DNA from: an uncultured Pelagibacteraceae bacterium
GTDB lineage: Bacteria > Pseudomonadota > Alphaproteobacteria > Pelagibacterales > Pelagibacteraceae
DNA length: 64,000 bases
Assembly: GCA_902615435.1 (NCBI GenBank)
Contig: CACMOZ010000001.1
Span: forward strand, 115,776 to 179,775
Direction: 5' to 3'
Position numbers and translations under genes: made by a program. Below the pieces are notes generated by a model. That model was not told where the DNA came from. It saw only the letters and a program-made list of their open reading frames with translations, and did no database searches. Position 1 is the stretch's first letter; every line of letters begins with the position of its first letter. Below, piece after piece: positions 1-7,689 of this stretch.

Positions 1-1413
1 GGGTATGTTTCCCAGATAAGTGCAAAAGATTTAAAAACAAAAGAATATCTTAAAGAATTAGCCGTACCAGGTATGGCCATTGGGAAAACTGGATTAGAAA
101 GAAAACTAGATGAACAGATAATTGGTAAAGTTGGTTATCAGCGTTATGAAGTAAACGCCTTTGGTAAAAGAATAAGGGAAATTAAAATTGATGAAGGTCA
201 AGCGGGTAAAAGTTTCAAAACCACTTTAGATTATGAAGTACAAAAATTTACAAATGAATTATTAAAAGATAAAGCAGCCGCAGTATGTGTGATGGATGTT
301 TATAATGGAGATATTGTTTCTTTAGTTTCATCTCCAACTTTTGAGCCTAACGAATTCGTGCATGGATTAGATAAAGCTTATTGGAACAGTTTAATTACAA
401 ATGATAAGAAACCATTAGCCAACAAAGCGTTATCAGGCTTATATCCTCCTGGGTCAACGATTAAGACATTAGTAGCTTTGAGCGCTTTAGAAAATAAGAT
501 TATAAGACCTTTAGACACTTTTAGGTGTAAAGGTAAAATCGAGTTATATGGTGAAAAATTTCATTGTTGGGAAAAAGACGGACACGGTATTGTAAATTTA
601 AGAAAAGGAATTCAAAGATCTTGTGATGTTTATTTTTATGAAGTTGCAAGAAAATTAGGTGTTGATCGATTATCAGATACTGCAAAAAGATTTGGATTAG
701 GAAAAAAAGTTTTAAGTGATTTTATCGAGGAAAGGTCAGGGGTAGTACCAAATACAAAATGGAAGAAAAAATTTATCGGACAAAACTGGTATTTAGGTGA
801 AACTCTTCACTCAGGTATCGGCCAAGGATATTTTCAAAGCACACCTTTACAATTATGTTTAATGACAGCTCAAATTGCTAATGGAGGTTTTAAAATAAAA
901 CCTAGAATAGTTTTTGATGAAAAGAATGACAATCTTAGAAATTATTTAAAACATAAAAATGAAAATCCAAATGAACCTCTTCCAACGGATTTATTGGTAT
1001 CAAACTTTAATTTGGAGCCTTTGTTTAAAAATCAAGAACACATAAACCTAATTAAAGATGCCATGTTCTCGTCATCAAATGAACCTGGTGGAACTTCTTA
1101 TATGCACAGATTAGAAAATCCAAAGTACACTTTTGCAGGAAAAACTGGGTCATCACAGATTAAAAGATTTACAGAGGCACAACGTGAAGCTGAAGTAAAA
1201 CAAGAAAGTTTACCTTACAAAGACAGAGACCATGCGTTGTTTGTAGCATTTGCTCCTTATAAAAATCCGCAATATGCCATTAGTGTTTTAGTCGAGCATG
1301 GCGGTTCAGGGGGTAAAGCAGCAGCACCAATAGCAAAAAAAGTAATCAAAAAAGTTCTTGAGAGACATGAGTTAAGAAGAAGTATTAATAATCAAATTGG
1401 AGAGCCTGTTTAA
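1..1413 (+). CDS. mrdA: Penicillin-binding protein 2 (peptidoglycan transpeptidase), 5'-truncated by window edge
   Basis: This is the DD-transpeptidase of the elongasome, which cross-links peptidoglycan during lateral wall growth with RodA. The frame is open from base 1, and the first residues read GYVSQIS, a conserved PBP2 block, so the N-terminal anchor and part of the dimerisation domain lie upstream of the window. The catalytic motifs are all present: SxxK in PPGSTIK (Ser codon at 454), SxD in QRSCDV (Ser codon at 619) and KTG in AGKTGSS (Lys codon at 1141). The stop overlaps the rodA start as TAATG, the usual mrdA-mrdB operon arrangement. An internal ATG at 73 is not the real start because homology continues before it. 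Confidence 0.95.
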   Translation, partial: GYVSQISAKDLKTKEYLKELAVPGMAIGKTGLERKLDEQIIGKVGYQRYEVNAFGKRIREIKIDEGQAGKSFKTTLDYEVQKFTNELLKDKAAAVCVMDVYNGDIVSLVSSPTFEPNEFVHGLDKAYWNSLITNDKKPLANKALSGLYPPGSTIKTLVALSALENKIIRPLDTFRCKGKIELYGEKFHCWEKDGHGIVNLRKGIQRSCDVYFYEVARKLGVDRLSDTAKRFGLGKKVLSDFIEERSGVVPNTKWKKKFIGQNWYLGETLHSGIGQGYFQSTPLQLCLMTAQIANGGFKIKPRIVFDEKNDNLRNYLKHKNENPNEPLPTDLLVSNFNLEPLFKNQEHINLIKDAMFSSSNEPGGTSYMHRLENPKYTFAGKTGSSQIKRFTEAQREAEVKQESLPYKDRDHALFVAFAPYKNPQYAISVLVEHGGSGGKAAAPIAKKVIKKVLERHELRRSINNQIGEPV

Positions 1414-2537
1414 TGTTGCAACCAAGATCAATTCAATCTTCATTAGGTATTAGAGATAAAATTTTATCAATTGATTATATTTTAGTATTTTCAATTTTAG
1501 TTTTAGGCATTGTTAGCATGTTTGCGATGTATTCTACTGACGGAGGGCAATTTAAATATCATACAAACAGCCACATTTTAAGATTTTTTGTATTTTTTGG
1601 AATGTTTTTTGTTGTTTCGTTTATTTCTGTAAGATTTTGGCATGAGACAAGTTATATATTTTATGTTGGGGTATTTATTTTATTACTTGGTGTAAAATAT
1701 TTTGGATTAACATCATCAGGGTCTAAGAGATGGCTAGATCTTTATTTTATGAATTTACAGCCATCTGAATTAATGAAAATTGGATTAATTTTATTTTTAG
1801 CTAAATATTATCATCGTATCTCGATTGATGGTGTCAACAGCTTTAGATATTTACTTTTACCAATAACAGTTCTTATTGCGCCCGTAATTTTAGTTGCAAC
1901 TCAACCTGATCTTGGAACATCAATTTTAATTGCTGCGGGAGGCGTAATTGTTGCTTGGTTAGCAGGTGTTAGAGCAAAGTTTTTTACTATATCTGGAATT
2001 GCAATGCTTGCTTTATTACCAATAGCTATTTCATTTTTAAAACCTTATCAAAAGTCAAGAATTTTAACTTTTCTAAATCCTGAAAGAGACCCGCTTGGAG
2101 CAGGGTATCAAATCATTCAATCGAAAATAGCGATAGGTTCTGGCGGATTATTTGGAAAAGGTTTTTTAAATGGATCTCAGAGTTATCTAGATTATTTGCC
2201 TGAAAAACATACAGATTTTATTTTTACACTTTTTTCAGAAGAATTTGGTTTTTTTGGGTCTTTATTTATCTTAATTTTATACGCTATAATTATCTCAAGA
2301 ATAGTAAAAATTGGAAATATTACTCGAAGTAATTTTGGAAAATTATATTGTTATAGTTTCGCGACAGCGTTTTTTCTTTATGTTGTAGTAAATATGATGA
2401 TGGTGCTAGGTTTACTACCTATCGTAGGCTCACCCTTACCAATTATGTCATATGGTGGTTCTTCAATGATGGCAATTATGTTTGGTTTAGGAATAGTTAT
2501 GTCTTGCAAGATATATAAAGATGTTCCAGTCAATTAA
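1413..2537 (+). CDS. rodA: Rod-shape-determining protein RodA (SEDS glycosyltransferase)
   Basis: RodA polymerises lipid II into glycan strands in the inner membrane and works as a pair with PBP2, encoded immediately upstream with a one-base overlap. The 374-residue protein has about ten hydrophobic segments and several SEDS signatures: QPSELMK, TQPDLGTS, the extracellular loop PEKHTDFIF followed by SEEFGF, and near the C-terminus GSPLPIMSYGGSS. The length is normal for RodA. FtsW is the main alternative, but the operon with PBP2 strongly favours RodA. Confidence 0.95.
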   Translation: MLQPRSIQSSLGIRDKILSIDYILVFSILVLGIVSMFAMYSTDGGQFKYHTNSHILRFFVFFGMFFVVSFISVRFWHETSYIFYVGVFILLLGVKYFGLTSSGSKRWLDLYFMNLQPSELMKIGLILFLAKYYHRISIDGVNSFRYLLLPITVLIAPVILVATQPDLGTSILIAAGGVIVAWLAGVRAKFFTISGIAMLALLPIAISFLKPYQKSRILTFLNPERDPLGAGYQIIQSKIAIGSGGLFGKGFLNGSQSYLDYLPEKHTDFIFTLFSEEFGFFGSLFILILYAIIISRIVKIGNITRSNFGKLYCYSFATAFFLYVVVNMMMVLGLLPIVGSPLPIMSYGGSSMMAIMFGLGIVMSCKIYKDVPVN

Positions 2538-2607
2538 ATTTAAACCTAAAATGATCAAATTTAATTTAAATTAATGCTTGTATAAAAATCAAATAGATGA
2601 TTAGTTT

Positions 2608-3072
2608 ATGAAAAATAATATGTTTGGTGACAAAAAAATAAAAATCAAAGACTCTGAAAGATCTCTTATAAGTGAGACAGTGAGCATAGAAGGTACAATA
2701 AACAGTTCAGGTGCAATAGATGTTGCTGGGCTTGTCAAAGGCCCCGTTTATTCTAAGGAGCTAATCGTTAGAGATACTGGTTCAATCACAGGTACAATTG
2801 AGGCAGACGACGTAGAGATACATGGACATCTTGATGGAAAAGTTTCAGCACAGAATATTGTTATTGGAGCTACGGGTACAGTAAAAGGAGATATTGAATT
2901 TGGAAATAATTTAAGAACAGAAAATGGTGCCGATATAGATGGTTACATTAAGAAGACGAACAGTTCGAAATCTAAATTAACAGGTGATTTCCTATTTAAG
3001 AAAAAAGATAAAAAAGAAGCTCCAGAGTCCGAGGAACGACCAGACGTAGTCAATAAAGAAGCTATAGCCTAA
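2608..3072 (+). CDS. Bactofilin-family cytoskeletal protein
   Basis: Bactofilins are small polymerising proteins that form beta-helical filaments and act as scaffolds at the membrane or for cell-wall enzymes. The 154-residue protein has a central domain (about residues 20-115) of short glycine-rich repeats such as EGTINSSGAIDVAG, DTGSITGTI and GATGTVKGDI, spaced as expected for a right-handed beta-helix. It is flanked by a short N-terminal tail and a charged, lysine/glutamate-rich C-terminal tail. It follows rodA after a 70-base AT-rich gap, so a wall-associated role is an inference from position. A second in-frame ATG at 2620 could also serve as start. Confidence 0.85.
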   Translation: MKNNMFGDKKIKIKDSERSLISETVSIEGTINSSGAIDVAGLVKGPVYSKELIVRDTGSITGTIEADDVEIHGHLDGKVSAQNIVIGATGTVKGDIEFGNNLRTENGADIDGYIKKTNSSKSKLTGDFLFKKKDKKEAPESEERPDVVNKEAIA

Positions 3073-3117
3073 TCTACCGCACTACTAATTTCTCAAACTT
3101 TGAAATATAATTTTCGA

Positions 3118-4377
3118 ATGGAAAATTATAAATGTAAGTCAGTTGGGATTGTTGGATCAGGTATTCAAGGGGTTTGTACCGGACTTCAATTAATTAAAAA
3201 AGGCATTTCCGTAACAATCTTTGACAGAAACGATCCTCTATCAAGTGACTTTAAAGCTGCCTCTTATGGTAACGCCGGTCATTTTTCACCATATGCTGTT
3301 TTACAATTTAATCGTCCAGATGTTCTATACGATGTGCCTAAAATGTTAATTAGTTCCTATGGACCACTTGCTCTTAAATGGAATTATATTCCAAAAATGT
3401 TTAATTGGTTTTTACATTATTTTAAAAATTGCAATCATAATTCGATGATGCATACCGCAAAAAATATGCATCAAATTTTAAGCTTGTCGAACGACGCTTA
3501 TGAAGAAATTTTCCAAGAGATCGATACTACTGGTCTAGTTGAAAAAAAAGGTATTATTTATATTTGGACAAAAAAAAATTTAAAAAGTAGAAATTTAGAA
3601 ATAAAAGTTCGTAAAGAGCTTGGAATTGAACAAAAACTTTTAACACAAAAAGAAGTTTTAGATCTAGAGCCAAATTTAAAACCTGTATTTGATGCTGGTG
3701 TAATTTATGAAAGCGCAATGCATGCAAGGGATCCGCATGGAATTCTCAAAAAAATATTTAAATTATATTTAGAAAGAGGAGGGAAGTTTATACAAACTAA
3801 CATTAAAAATTTAGAACAAATTAATAATTATGAAACAGCTATTAGATCAGAAAATGAGGAGTATAAATTTGAGAAAACTGTAGTAGCTTCAGGAGCTTTT
3901 TCAAAATCATTAACAGATCAATTGGGTGAGAATATCCCATTAGATACTGAAAGAGGGTATCATGTTCATTTTAAAGGAAAAGATCATCTGATTAACCGTC
4001 CTGTTATTTTTTTAGATAGAGGTTTTGGAATGACCCCAATGAATCAAGGATTAAGAGCTGTGGGAACAGTTGAACTAGGAGGTTTAAAAAACCCTCCATC
4101 TAAAAAAAGGATCGATTACATTATTAAATGTGCAAAAGAACTTTTGCCTGATCTTGGTAATCACGAAGATGAATGGCTAGGTTTTAGACCGACACTTCCT
4201 GATTTTCTACCAATTCTTGGCCCTTCATTAAAAAATAAAAACATTATTTATGCGTTTGGGCATCAGCATTTAGGCTGGACTTTAGGAGCTATTACAGGCA
4301 AAATAATCTCTAAAATAGTTGTAGGAGAAAAAACAAATCTAGATTTAACTCCTTACAGCTCAAAAAGATTTGATTAG
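3118..4377 (+). CDS. FAD-dependent D-amino acid dehydrogenase-like oxidoreductase (DadA family)
   Basis: The protein belongs to the DAO/DadA superfamily, whose members oxidise D-amino acids or N-methylated glycines using FAD. The N-terminus carries the dinucleotide-binding motif GSGIQG at residues 13-18, and an acidic residue (FDR) ends beta-strand 2. The C-terminal block GFRPTLPDFLPILGPS followed by FGHQHLGWTLG is typical of DadA-like enzymes. I chose the ATG at 3118 because it leaves the usual short leader before the Rossmann strand; an upstream TTG at 3100 would add six residues. It overlaps the following exporter gene by eight bases. The substrate cannot be read from sequence; D-amino acids are a guess. 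Confidence 0.8.
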   Translation: MENYKCKSVGIVGSGIQGVCTGLQLIKKGISVTIFDRNDPLSSDFKAASYGNAGHFSPYAVLQFNRPDVLYDVPKMLISSYGPLALKWNYIPKMFNWFLHYFKNCNHNSMMHTAKNMHQILSLSNDAYEEIFQEIDTTGLVEKKGIIYIWTKKNLKSRNLEIKVRKELGIEQKLLTQKEVLDLEPNLKPVFDAGVIYESAMHARDPHGILKKIFKLYLERGGKFIQTNIKNLEQINNYETAIRSENEEYKFEKTVVASGAFSKSLTDQLGENIPLDTERGYHVHFKGKDHLINRPVIFLDRGFGMTPMNQGLRAVGTVELGGLKNPPSKKRIDYIIKCAKELLPDLGNHEDEWLGFRPTLPDFLPILGPSLKNKNIIYAFGHQHLGWTLGAITGKIISKIVVGEKTNLDLTPYSSKRFD

Positions 4378-5278
4378 GAAATTTCTGTCAAAAAATTATT
4401 TAGCATATACTTTTCTTACTTTAGCAGCTTTGTTTTGGTCGGGAAATTTTATAATAGGTAAATTTGCGACCTTATTCGAGGTTCCACCACTGACTCTAAA
4501 CTTTTTAAGGTGGGTTATGGTATGGTTTATATTGATACCTTTCACAATTAAAGAAATTTTAGCAAAGAGAAACTATATTAAAGAAAACTTTTTAGTAATA
4601 AGTTTTATGGGTATATTAACAATTAGTACTTTTAATTCAGTTGTTTATTTTGCTTTAAACTTTACGCAAGTAATAAACGCAGTTTTAATGTTAGCTGCTA
4701 TCCCACCAATGATAATAATTTTTTCGTCGATTATGAAAATTGAAAAAACAAACATATTTCAAATATCAGGATTAATTTTATCTATATTTGGAGTAGGAAC
4801 AATTATTTCAAATGCAGACATTCAAAAAATAATTTCTTTAACTTTTAATATTGGTGATATATGGATGCTAGTTTGTGTTTTAAGTTGGTCATTATATTCG
4901 ACTTTACTAAAAAAAAGTAAGCTTGAATTATCTCAATTTTCTTTAATTCAAATAATGGTCACTGTAGGTTTAATATTTTTGTTTCCACAATTTTTATATG
5001 AAAAATCAATAGGACTAGATTTTGAAATAAATAAAGCTTTTATCTTTATTTTAACCTATGTAGTTATCTTTCCTGCTATTGCAGCATATTATTGTTGGCA
5101 GAAAGCAATAGAACTTATAGGACCCAATAGATCATCTATGTTTATTCAGCTAATGCCTTTATTCAGCTCAGTGATGGCTATAATTATTTTTAATGAAAAA
5201 TTTGAATTATATCATTTTGCTGGAGCAGTTTTTATAGTATCTGGTATTTATTTATCGAATAAAAAAATCAATGATTAA
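4370..5278 (+). CDS. EamA/DMT-family membrane transporter
   Basis: A 302-residue protein with about ten hydrophobic helices arranged as two five-helix repeats, the layout of EamA drug/metabolite transporters. Conserved features include the first-helix ALFWSGNFIIGK block and the second-repeat CVLSWSLYSTLLKK block. It starts at a TTG that lies inside the end of the DadA-like gene and ends overlapping the dehydrogenase gene downstream by eight bases, so the three genes are very probably translationally coupled. Metabolite export or uptake linked to amino or hydroxy acid turnover is an inference from this coupling; the substrate is unknown. Confidence 0.82.
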   Translation: MIRKFLSKNYLAYTFLTLAALFWSGNFIIGKFATLFEVPPLTLNFLRWVMVWFILIPFTIKEILAKRNYIKENFLVISFMGILTISTFNSVVYFALNFTQVINAVLMLAAIPPMIIIFSSIMKIEKTNIFQISGLILSIFGVGTIISNADIQKIISLTFNIGDIWMLVCVLSWSLYSTLLKKSKLELSQFSLIQIMVTVGLIFLFPQFLYEKSIGLDFEINKAFIFILTYVVIFPAIAAYYCWQKAIELIGPNRSSMFIQLMPLFSSVMAIIIFNEKFELYHFAGAVFIVSGIYLSNKKIND

Positions 5279-6221
5279 AGTTGCAGTTTTAGATGATTAT
5301 CAAAATGCTTTTCAACAAATTGTTGAAGTAGATAAGTATAAAGATAAATTTAATTTTCAGGTTTTTAACGAACCCTTTTCAGATGAAAAAGAAGCTGCTG
5401 TACAATTAGAGGATTTCGAAGCTTTATTCATCATGAGGGAGAGAACTCCAATTACAAAAGATCTTATAGAAAATTTGCCAAAGCTTAAATACATAATGAC
5501 TTCGGGAATGAGAAATAATGCAATTAATTTGGAAACAGCAAAGAAAAAAAATATACTTGTTTGTGGCACAGAAATAAATCCTAATCCTGCTGCTGAAATA
5601 ACATGGGCATTAATTCTCGGGCTTTATCGAAATATGAAACAAGAAATCGATAATATGTTTCAAGGATACTGGCAGACAACGATTGGTTTTGAATTGAAAG
5701 GAAAAATGTTGGGCTTGATTGGTCTTGGAAAAATCGGAACACAGGTAGCTAAAGTTGCAAAAGCTTTTGGTATGGATGTTTGTGCTTGGAGTGAAAATTT
5801 AAATCTATCGCATGCGAATGAACTTGGAGTATTACCCATGAGTAAAGAAGATTTATTAAAAAACTCTGATATAATATCCATTCACTTAGTTTTAGGAGAA
5901 AGATATAAAAATTTAATATCAAAAAAAGAATTAGAAATGATGAAAAAAAATGCTTTCATTATCAATACGTCAAGAGGACCAATCATTAATGAAAAAGATT
6001 TAGTTGAAGCTCTCAAAGATGAAAAAATAGCTGGAGCTGGTTTAGATGTTTACGATAAAGAACCTTTACCTCAAGATCATAAATTAAGATTTCTTCCTAA
6101 TGCTTTGTTACTTCCTCACATCGGTTACGTTACAGCAGAAAATTATTCAAAATTTTATTTGCAGATGATAGAAAGCCTTGAAGGTTGCTTAAAAAACAAA
6201 CCCTTAAGACTAATCTCGTAA
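5271..6221 (+). CDS. NAD-dependent D-2-hydroxyacid dehydrogenase
   Basis: The enzyme should reduce a 2-oxo acid to a D-2-hydroxy acid or run the reverse reaction with NAD. It shows the family's bipartite layout: a catalytic domain split around a Rossmann domain with GLGKIG at residues 151-156. The catalytic triad is in place: Arg235 in NTSRGP, Glu264 in DVYDKEPLP and His283 in LLPHIGY. Length (316 residues) is normal. It is the third gene of the overlapping DadA-EamA group, so it may act on the 2-oxo acid produced by the oxidoreductase, which is inference. PdxB- or SerA-specific domains are absent. Confidence 0.9.
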   Translation: MIKVAVLDDYQNAFQQIVEVDKYKDKFNFQVFNEPFSDEKEAAVQLEDFEALFIMRERTPITKDLIENLPKLKYIMTSGMRNNAINLETAKKKNILVCGTEINPNPAAEITWALILGLYRNMKQEIDNMFQGYWQTTIGFELKGKMLGLIGLGKIGTQVAKVAKAFGMDVCAWSENLNLSHANELGVLPMSKEDLLKNSDIISIHLVLGERYKNLISKKELEMMKKNAFIINTSRGPIINEKDLVEALKDEKIAGAGLDVYDKEPLPQDHKLRFLPNALLLPHIGYVTAENYSKFYLQMIESLEGCLKNKPLRLIS

Positions 6222-6236
6222 ATTTTATCTTCAATT

Positions 6237-6255
6237 ACAGGTTGTATTTGATAAA
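6237..6255 (+). promoter_or_regulatory. Upstream motif ACAGGTTGTRTT, copy 1
   Basis: The sequence ACAGGTTGTATTTGATAAA begins 94 bases before the first lipoprotein start. A near-identical ACAGGTTGTGTTAATAAA begins 93 bases before the second lipoprotein start. The intervening bases are not similar, so the motif looks kept by selection. TTGTAT could be a -35 element, but no clear -10 lies at the right distance. Confidence 0.4.
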
Positions 6256-6330
6256 CTCATAATGAGTGATTCGTTTGTTTTATAACAGACAAATCTCTGC
6301 TTAAAATAAGAATATTTATAAAAGGGGAGT

Positions 6331-6732
6331 ATGAAAAAAATTTTAGGATTATTGTTAGGGCTTTCGTTATTAACAGGTTGCGCAGAGTCCTTAGCTCTAT
6401 TAGGTCCTACTTCTACTGCAGTAACTGGTGGAAATATTGCCCAATCAGCTTTTTCTTCGGCAGTAAATTATGGAGTAAAAAAACAAACCGGAAAAAGTCC
6501 GATGGAGCATGCAATAGCATATGCAGAGGAAGTAAATCCCGAGAAAAAAAAGGAACCTTGCTTGTCATTTGTTGAAAAAACAAACTCAGAAATTTGTGCA
6601 ATAGTGAAAAAACAATTAGAATTAAGTAAATCTAAAATTCTAATGAGATCAAAGGAAAAATCTATAAAAGATCTCACTTCATCACTAAAGCCTTACATAA
6701 ATAAAAAATCTAAAATTAAGTACTTGGACTAA
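6331..6732 (+). CDS. Small lipoprotein of unknown function, tandem paralog 1
   Basis: A 133-residue secreted protein with a type II signal peptide: MKK, a leucine/glycine-rich core, then the lipobox LLTGC with Cys17 as the lipidated residue, followed by AESLALLGP. The mature part contains a conserved core (YGVKKQTGKSP, EHAIAYAEE, NPEKKKE) and two cysteines in a CLSF...SEIC arrangement, then a lysine-rich tail. The tandem neighbour keeps the same layout and the same cysteines. A purine-rich run (GGGGAG) sits directly before the ATG. I do not recognise a characterised family. Ala after the lipobox Cys predicts outer-membrane sorting by the usual +2 rule. Confidence 0.8.
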   Translation: MKKILGLLLGLSLLTGCAESLALLGPTSTAVTGGNIAQSAFSSAVNYGVKKQTGKSPMEHAIAYAEEVNPEKKKEPCLSFVEKTNSEICAIVKKQLELSKSKILMRSKEKSIKDLTSSLKPYINKKSKIKYLD

Positions 6733-6780
6733 GTAATTTTATAACAAGATCTTCATATCTGATTCAAGATATTAACTATC

Positions 6781-6798
6781 ACAGGTTGTGTTAATAAA
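6781..6798 (+). promoter_or_regulatory. Upstream motif ACAGGTTGTRTT, copy 2
   Basis: Second copy of the motif described at 6237, located 93 bases before the paralogous lipoprotein start at 6874. The match runs through ACAGGTTGTGTTAATAAA. The equal spacing supports both the motif and the ATG choices of the two genes. Confidence 0.4.
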
Positions 6799-6873
6799 AA
6801 TTAACATACTTACAATTAACTTTTATTTAAAGATGAAGCGGATATATGAAACCTATTGAAACAAATTTTAATC

Positions 6874-7281
6874 ATGAAAAAGATACTGCTTTTATTTTTA
6901 ACTACTCTCTTACTGAACGGTTGCGCAGAGTCTTTGGCATTACTCGGTCCAGGAGCATCGAACGGAAGAATTATTCAATCTAGTCTAAATTCAGCGATAA
7001 GTTATGGGATTAAAAAACAAACAGGAAAAACCCCTTTAGAACACGCTATTACTTATGCAGAGGAAAAAAATCCTGAGAGAAAAAAAGAAACCTGCATTTC
7101 ATCTTTTGAAATTACTAGGTCTGAATTTTGTACCATTGCTAAAAAACAAATTAAGTTAAAAAGCACTCCACTGATAAAAAAGACTGCAAATATTTTAAAA
7201 GAATATCCAAAAAATGAAATTAAAGAGATATCTAAAATTGAGAAGATAGCAAAAAAATCAACTATTTATAATAGAAGGTAG
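6874..7281 (+). CDS. Small lipoprotein of unknown function, tandem paralog 2
   Basis: A 135-residue paralog of the preceding gene. It has the same signal peptide with lipobox LLNGC and Cys17, the same AESLALLGP start of the mature chain, and the same core (YGIKKQTGKTP, EHAITYAEE, NPERKKE) and cysteine pair (C-I-S-S ... E-F-C). The tail diverges and is rich in lysine and isoleucine. I placed the start at 6874 rather than an upstream TTG at 6856 because it makes the signal peptide match paralog 1 exactly in length. The 3' end overlaps the convergent rhodanese gene by 24 bases. Function is unknown; duplication of a surface lipoprotein is what is directly visible. Confidence 0.78.
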   Translation: MKKILLLFLTTLLLNGCAESLALLGPGASNGRIIQSSLNSAISYGIKKQTGKTPLEHAITYAEEKNPERKKETCISSFEITRSEFCTIAKKQIKLKSTPLIKKTANILKEYPKNEIKEISKIEKIAKKSTIYNRR

Positions 7282-7650
7282 TCCTAAGTTTTTCCAACCA
7301 GGATCTTGACCATTTCCACTAAACCCATCTGAAACATTTAAAGTAGAATAACCTTCTGCTTCTAAAAGTTTTGCTGCTAACAAAGATCTACCCCCGGCGG
7401 CACACATAACTAAAATTGTTTTATCTTTATTAATATTTTTTTTTACATTTTCTACAAAATTTGGATCTGGAACTTGCCAATTTGATAAATCAGGACTTAC
7501 TGTTACAAAATATGTTTTTGAATTTAAATCTTCAGCATTAGGTTTGCCTAACGTAGTCCATTCATTTTCAGTTCTCACATCAAGTAAAACTACGTTAGAG
7601 TTTTCTTTAATATAACTTTTTATTTCAGATGATTTAATTTGTTTTATCAT
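7258..7650 (-). CDS. Rhodanese-like domain protein
   Basis: A single rhodanese domain of 130 residues, the fold that carries persulfide sulfur on a catalytic cysteine. The strand-loop motif LLDVRTENEW at the N-terminal side and the active-site loop CAAGGRS with Cys83 are clear, and the C-terminal GFSGNGQDPGW block is typical. No signal peptide is seen, so it is cytoplasmic. It is the last gene of the bhmT-metY transcription unit, separated from metY by 39 bases containing a hairpin, which suggests a role in sulfur delivery or detoxification linked to sulfhydrylation. The sulfur donor and acceptor are unknown. Confidence 0.88.
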   Translation of the reverse strand: MIKQIKSSEIKSYIKENSNVVLLDVRTENEWTTLGKPNAEDLNSKTYFVTVSPDLSNWQVPDPNFVENVKKNINKDKTILVMCAAGGRSLLAAKLLEAEGYSTLNVSDGFSGNGQDPGWKNLGLPSIINS

Positions 7651-7660
7651 TTTTTATTTT

Positions 7661-7680
7661 GCCCCACATTTAAGTGGGGC
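7661..7680 (-). promoter_or_regulatory. Intercistronic hairpin between metY and the rhodanese gene
   Basis: A perfect 7-bp GC-rich stem (GCCCCAC / GTGGGGC) with a 6-base loop lies 10 bases before the rhodanese ATG on the minus strand. It is followed in the transcript by an A-rich run, not a U-tract, so it is not a canonical terminator in that direction. It may stabilise the 3' end of the upstream bhmT-metY message or limit translation of the rhodanese gene. Confidence 0.5.
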
Positions 7681-7689
7681 AATTATAAT

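Noticed and set aside
2538..2607. A possible terminator between rodA and the bactofilin gene (AAATTTAATTTAAATT palindrome).
   Set aside because: The stem would be pure A-T and weak with no clear U-tract, so it is not distinguishable from background AT richness.
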